Assembly: GCA_027001895.1 (NCBI GenBank)
Contig: JALTLP010000376.1
Coordinates: forward strand, 1-9,263
Source of the DNA: Chromatiales bacterium
Lineage (GTDB): Bacteria; Pseudomonadota; Gammaproteobacteria; UBA6429; Thiohalophilaceae
Length of the DNA: 9,263 nucleotides
Reading direction: 5' to 3'
How positions within the stretch are numbered: position 1 is the stretch's first letter; every line of letters begins with the position of its first letter. Positions 6,724-9,263 of this stretch are shown here, piece after piece. Both the position numbers and the translations under genes were made by a program. The notes under the pieces are model-generated. The model did not search any database and was not told the DNA's origin. It was given only the letters and a program-made list of their open reading frames with translations.

Positions 6724-6764
6724 GCAGTCTTACAACCTCCCCCAAGTAAGACTGCGGGGTTTTT
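6724..6764 (+). terminator. Intrinsic-type terminator after fis
   Basis: A perfect ten-base-pair stem, GCAGTCTTAC (6724-6733) with GTAAGACTGC (6746-6755), encloses a 12-base C-rich loop. It is followed by GGGG and then TTTTT (6760-6764). It starts ten bases after the fis stop, as expected for the end of the dusB-fis unit. The T-run is displaced four bases from the stem, which is not ideal for an intrinsic terminator. Confidence 0.7.
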
Positions 6765-6821
6765 CCTGTCCGCCAGACATTAAAATCAGCCACAATCAAT
6801 ACAAAAATTCTGCTTAAGGCT

Positions 6822-6851
6822 CTGTCCTGAACTGCGGCGACAAGCTACAAT
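6822..6851 (+). promoter_or_regulatory. Tentative promoter for purH
   Basis: purH follows the fis terminator and needs its own start site. TACAAT (6846-6851, five of six -10 matches) has only a weak -35 candidate, CTGTCC (6822-6827), 18 bases upstream. No PurR-like palindrome is visible in 6765-6903. The rest of this leader is C/A-rich with no evident riboswitch fold. Confidence 0.2.
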
Positions 6852-6903
6852 TCCCCCCTCGAAAATAATATCCGCTTCACCTAAACCAAATTAAGGGTTA
6901 CAC

Positions 6904-8478
6904 ATGGCTAAAATCACCCGCGCACTGATCAGCGTATCGGACAAAAATGGCATCGTCGAATTTGCCAAAAGCTTGCATACAGAATTTAATATCGAAATTC
7001 TATCAACCGGTGGCACCGCAAAACTGCTAGCCGATAACAATATCCCGGTTATTGAAGTTTCAGATTACACCGGTTTTCCGGAAATGATGGATGGCCGGGT
7101 TAAAACCCTGCACCCCAAAATTCACGGTGGCCTGCTCGGCAGGCGCGGTACGGATGATGCAGTGATGCAAGAACATAGTATCCCACCTATTGATATGGTG
7201 GTTGTTAATTTATACCCGTTTGAAACCGCCACCGCTGATCCGGACTGCACACTCGAAAACGCCATTGAAAATATCGATATCGGTGGCCCAACCATGCTAC
7301 GTGCTGCGGCTAAAAATAATAAAGATGTAACCGTAGTCGTCAATGCAAATGATTATGAAACCGTATTAACTGAAATGCGTAACAATGATGGTGCCGTGAG
7401 TAGCGAAACCAATTTTGATTTAGCCATAAAAGTTTACGAACACACCTCAAACTATGACGGCAATATTGCCAACTACTTCGGCAAGCTTGTTAAAAACAAA
7501 CCCGAAGCACATGCAAGTTTTCCACGCACCTTTAATAACCAGTTTCAGCTTGCACAGGGTATGCGCTATGGTGAGAACCCGCACCAAAATGCCGCATTTT
7601 ATGTAGAAGCAAAACCTGCCGAAGCCTGCATTGCAACCGCAACACAAATTCAGGGTAAAGAACTTTCCTATAACAATATTGCTGACACCGATGCTGCACT
7701 GGAATGTGTAAAACAGTTCAGCCAACCGGCCTGTGTTATTGTAAAACATGCCAACCCTTGCGGGGTCGCCGTTGCCGAGGATCTGTTCACGGCTTACGAC
7801 CGTGCTTTTACAACCGACCCAACGTCTGCCTTCGGCGGTATTATTGCCTTTAACCAGCCACTCGATGCCAAAACAGCAACGGCCATTACCGAACGCCAGT
7901 TTGTGGAGGTGATTATTGCACCGTCAGTTTTAGCCGAAGCCTTGCCAATACTGGCCGCAAAGAAAAATGTACGTGTACTTGAATGTGGCCAATGGCCAGC
8001 AGAACGAGTTGCAGGCATTGATTACAAACGCGTTAATGGTGGCTTGCTTGTTCAGGATCGGGATCTTGGCATGGTCACGGAAAAAGATTTAACCGTTGCC
8101 AGCAAACGCGCCCCCACTAAAGAAGAAATGACGGACTTACTGTTCGCCTGGCAGGTTGCCAAGTTTGTAAAATCCAACGCGATTGTTTATTGCAAAAATA
8201 ACATGACCATCGGTGTCGGTGCCGGCCAGATGAGCCGGGTTTACAGTGCCAAAATCGCTGCGATTAAAGCCGCCGATGCTGAACTTGAAGTAAAAGGTTC
8301 GGTAATGGCCAGCGATGCGTTCTTTCCTTTCCGTGACGGGCTCGATCAAGCCGCCGAAGTGGGTGTAACAGCCGTTATTCAACCAGGCGGCTCGATGCGT
8401 GATAACGAAGTGATTGAAGCCGCCGATGAAAATGATATTGCCATGGTCTTTACCGGCATGCGTCATTTCCGTCACTAG
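6904..8478 (+). CDS. purH: Bifunctional AICAR formyltransferase / IMP cyclohydrolase
   Basis: Performs the last two steps of IMP synthesis: formylation of AICAR with 10-formyl-tetrahydrofolate, then ring closure to IMP. It has 524 residues (E. coli 529). The N-terminal MGS-like IMP cyclohydrolase domain (1-about 195) shows LISVSDKNGIVEFA, STGGTAKLL and DGRVKTLHPKIHGGLL. K67, Y104, D125 and K137 are in place, matching the active-site set I recall from the human enzyme within one position. The C-terminal transformylase domain (about 200-524) has GMRYGENPHQ (219-228), GKELSYNN (251-258), the catalytic K281-H282 in IVKHANPCGV, and FPFRDGLD and VIQPGGSMRD (491-500). The ending TGMRHFRH is typical. 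AAGGG (6893-6897) is a good Shine-Dalgarno six bases before the ATG. purD, a frequent downstream partner, is not the next gene here. Confidence 0.98.
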   Translation: MAKITRALISVSDKNGIVEFAKSLHTEFNIEILSTGGTAKLLADNNIPVIEVSDYTGFPEMMDGRVKTLHPKIHGGLLGRRGTDDAVMQEHSIPPIDMVVVNLYPFETATADPDCTLENAIENIDIGGPTMLRAAAKNNKDVTVVVNANDYETVLTEMRNNDGAVSSETNFDLAIKVYEHTSNYDGNIANYFGKLVKNKPEAHASFPRTFNNQFQLAQGMRYGENPHQNAAFYVEAKPAEACIATATQIQGKELSYNNIADTDAALECVKQFSQPACVIVKHANPCGVAVAEDLFTAYDRAFTTDPTSAFGGIIAFNQPLDAKTATAITERQFVEVIIAPSVLAEALPILAAKKNVRVLECGQWPAERVAGIDYKRVNGGLLVQDRDLGMVTEKDLTVASKRAPTKEEMTDLLFAWQVAKFVKSNAIVYCKNNMTIGVGAGQMSRVYSAKIAAIKAADAELEVKGSVMASDAFFPFRDGLDQAAEVGVTAVIQPGGSMRDNEVIEAADENDIAMVFTGMRHFRH

Positions 8479-8491
8479 GCAATTCCCCCCA

Positions 8492-8622
8492 TATTAACAG
8501 GCTGCTGGCCGTCAGTGCATATTCTGGCGGCCAGCCCAGACCACCATAACAGAAAACACTTATATACCCGAACTGCCATAAAGCTTTGCTTAAAGCTGCC
8601 GATATAACTGTACCTGTTAATA
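8492..8622. repeat. Short inverted repeats framing the purH downstream gap
   Basis: TATTAACAGG (8492-8501) recurs perfectly inverted as CCTGTTAATA (8613-8622). Between them lie the hairpin at 8504-8535 and a second small perfect inverted repeat, AGCTTT (8582-8587) and AAAGCT (8592-8597). The outer match is only ten bases, so chance is possible. If real, it could frame a small mobile or palindromic element, or be a pair of regulator sites upstream of the next gene. Confidence 0.3.
8504..8535. other. Stable intergenic hairpin after purH
   Basis: GCTGGCCGTCAG (8504-8515) pairs with CTGGCGGCCAGC (8524-8535). This gives twelve base pairs including one T.G wobble, around the eight-base loop TGCATATT. 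It begins 26 bases after the purH stop. No T-run follows on either strand, so it is not a canonical intrinsic terminator. It may mark the purH mRNA 3' end, protect it from exonucleases, or be a palindromic repeat unit. Confidence 0.6.
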
Positions 8623-8635
8623 AAATTATTAAACG

Positions 8636-9263
8636 ATGCGTCGACTTGTACTGATACTTTCACTGCTTTGCTTACCGTTATCTGCTGTCAGGGCCCATGA
8701 TAATATCCAAAGCTATAACTTTGGTGTGGTGCCACAACAGCTTTCAAGCAAGCTGATAAAGAACTGGCTACCGCTATTAAAATACCTGTCTGAAGAGTCC
8801 GGGATACAGCTGCATTTCGCAACCGCAAAAGATATTCCTGCATTTGAAAATAATCTTTTTAATAATTTTTATGATTTTGCCTATATGAACCCCTATCACT
8901 ACATCACATATCATAAATCAAATAATTATCAGGCTATTGCCAAAGAAAAAAATAAAAAAATACGCGGCATTATTGTTACCAGAAAAAATTCTGATTACAA
9001 AAATCTGCAATCACTCGCCGCCGCCACAATCGCATTTCCCTCAGCAAATGCATTTGCAGCTACGTTAGTCACCCAATCAGCCCTGTATCGTAACAAAATC
9101 AGTTTTAAGGAAACCTACGTAGGGTCGCACGACAGTGTTTATTACCATGTCGCGTTGGGCGATTTCCCGGCCGGTGGTGGTGTATTACGTACATTTAATG
9201 CATTAAAACCCACTATACGTTCAAAACTAACAATCCTGTACACCACAAAAGGTTATACTCCCC
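8636..9263 (+). CDS. PhnD-like periplasmic solute-binding protein, 3'-truncated by window edge
   Basis: The reading frame is open from ATG 8636 to the window end, 209 residues so far; the family is usually about 270-300. Residues 1-20 form a Sec signal peptide: Arg-Arg, a hydrophobic core LVLILSLLCLPL, and a signal peptidase I site VRA|HD. The mature part matches the phosphate/phosphite/phosphonate ABC transporter substrate-binding family (PhnD-like), with FGVVPQQ, WLPLLKYL, AKDIPAFE, YDFAYMNPYHY, GIIVTRK, IAFPSANAFAA, YVGSHDSVYYHVALGDFPAGGG, VLRTF and LYTTKGYTP. Many members of this subfamily are not phosphonate transporters and some pair with sensor kinases or diguanylate cyclases, so the ligand cannot be named. 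An in-frame TAA at 8630-8632 rules out an upstream start. The leader is AT-rich with no recognisable Shine-Dalgarno. Downstream partners lie outside the window. Confidence 0.85.
   Translation, partial: MRRLVLILSLLCLPLSAVRAHDNIQSYNFGVVPQQLSSKLIKNWLPLLKYLSEESGIQLHFATAKDIPAFENNLFNNFYDFAYMNPYHYITYHKSNNYQAIAKEKNKKIRGIIVTRKNSDYKNLQSLAAATIAFPSANAFAATLVTQSALYRNKISFKETYVGSHDSVYYHVALGDFPAGGGVLRTFNALKPTIRSKLTILYTTKGYTP

Noticed and set aside
6724..6759. H-type pseudoknot between the loop CCCCC and the GGGG after the fis terminator stem.
   Set aside because: The connecting loop across the ten-bp stem would have zero bases, which is sterically implausible. An alternative hairpin is the more reasonable reading.
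8636..8695. Lipoprotein signal for the PhnD-like protein, based on Cys12 in the hydrophobic core.
   Set aside because: The residue before the cysteine is Leu and no lipobox is present. A normal signal peptidase I site (VRA|HD) follows instead.
1..9263. CRISPR arrays, tRNA or rRNA genes, integrase or transposase genes, toxin-antitoxin pairs or defence genes.
   Set aside because: Reading both strands showed no spaced direct repeats, no cloverleaf or rRNA-like sequence, and no frame encoding such proteins. The coding space is taken by nine conserved genes.

Overview
The window is a chromosomal housekeeping segment from a gammaproteobacterium. The gene order is aroQ - accB - accC - prmA - zinc-ribbon/DUF3426 membrane protein - dusB - fis - purH. 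From memory this matches the order in Pseudomonas-type gammaproteobacteria, and a dusB-fis pair is itself a gammaproteobacterial marker. Base composition looks moderate, roughly mid-40s % GC by eye (not counted), and coding is even across the window. The genus cannot be named from the sequence alone. All genes lie on the + strand.

Layout. 1-398 is the 3' part of aroQ (type II 3-dehydroquinase). accB and accC (434-2296) encode the biotin carrier protein and biotin carboxylase that start fatty-acid synthesis. 2297-2496 is a 200-base gap filled by two nested inverted repeats. prmA (2497-3384) encodes the ribosomal protein L11 methyltransferase. After a short gap with a plausible promoter, 3469-5289 encodes a 606-residue protein. 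It has an N-terminal four-cysteine zinc ribbon, a very long acidic disordered linker, one membrane helix and a periplasmic DUF3426 domain. dusB (5440-6426) overlaps fis (6423-6713) by four bases, and a hairpin terminator follows fis. purH (6904-8478) encodes the bifunctional enzyme for the last two steps of IMP synthesis. 8479-8635 holds a strong hairpin and short inverted repeats. From 8636 to the window end there is an incomplete secreted PhnD-like solute-binding protein.

Functionally the genes serve growth-linked core metabolism: aromatic amino acids, lipid, ribosome and tRNA modification, nucleoid organisation and purines. In known relatives fis is transcribed from the dusB promoter, and the overlap and strong internal Shine-Dalgarno seen here fit that. 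aroQ-accB-accC are closely spaced and probably co-transcribed.

I found no convincing new defence, mobile or RNA system. The points most worth a second look are the nested palindromic repeat between accC and prmA, the unusually long acidic linker of the DUF3426 protein with its internally repeated short motifs, and the PhnD-like gene directly after purH, where purD is often found.
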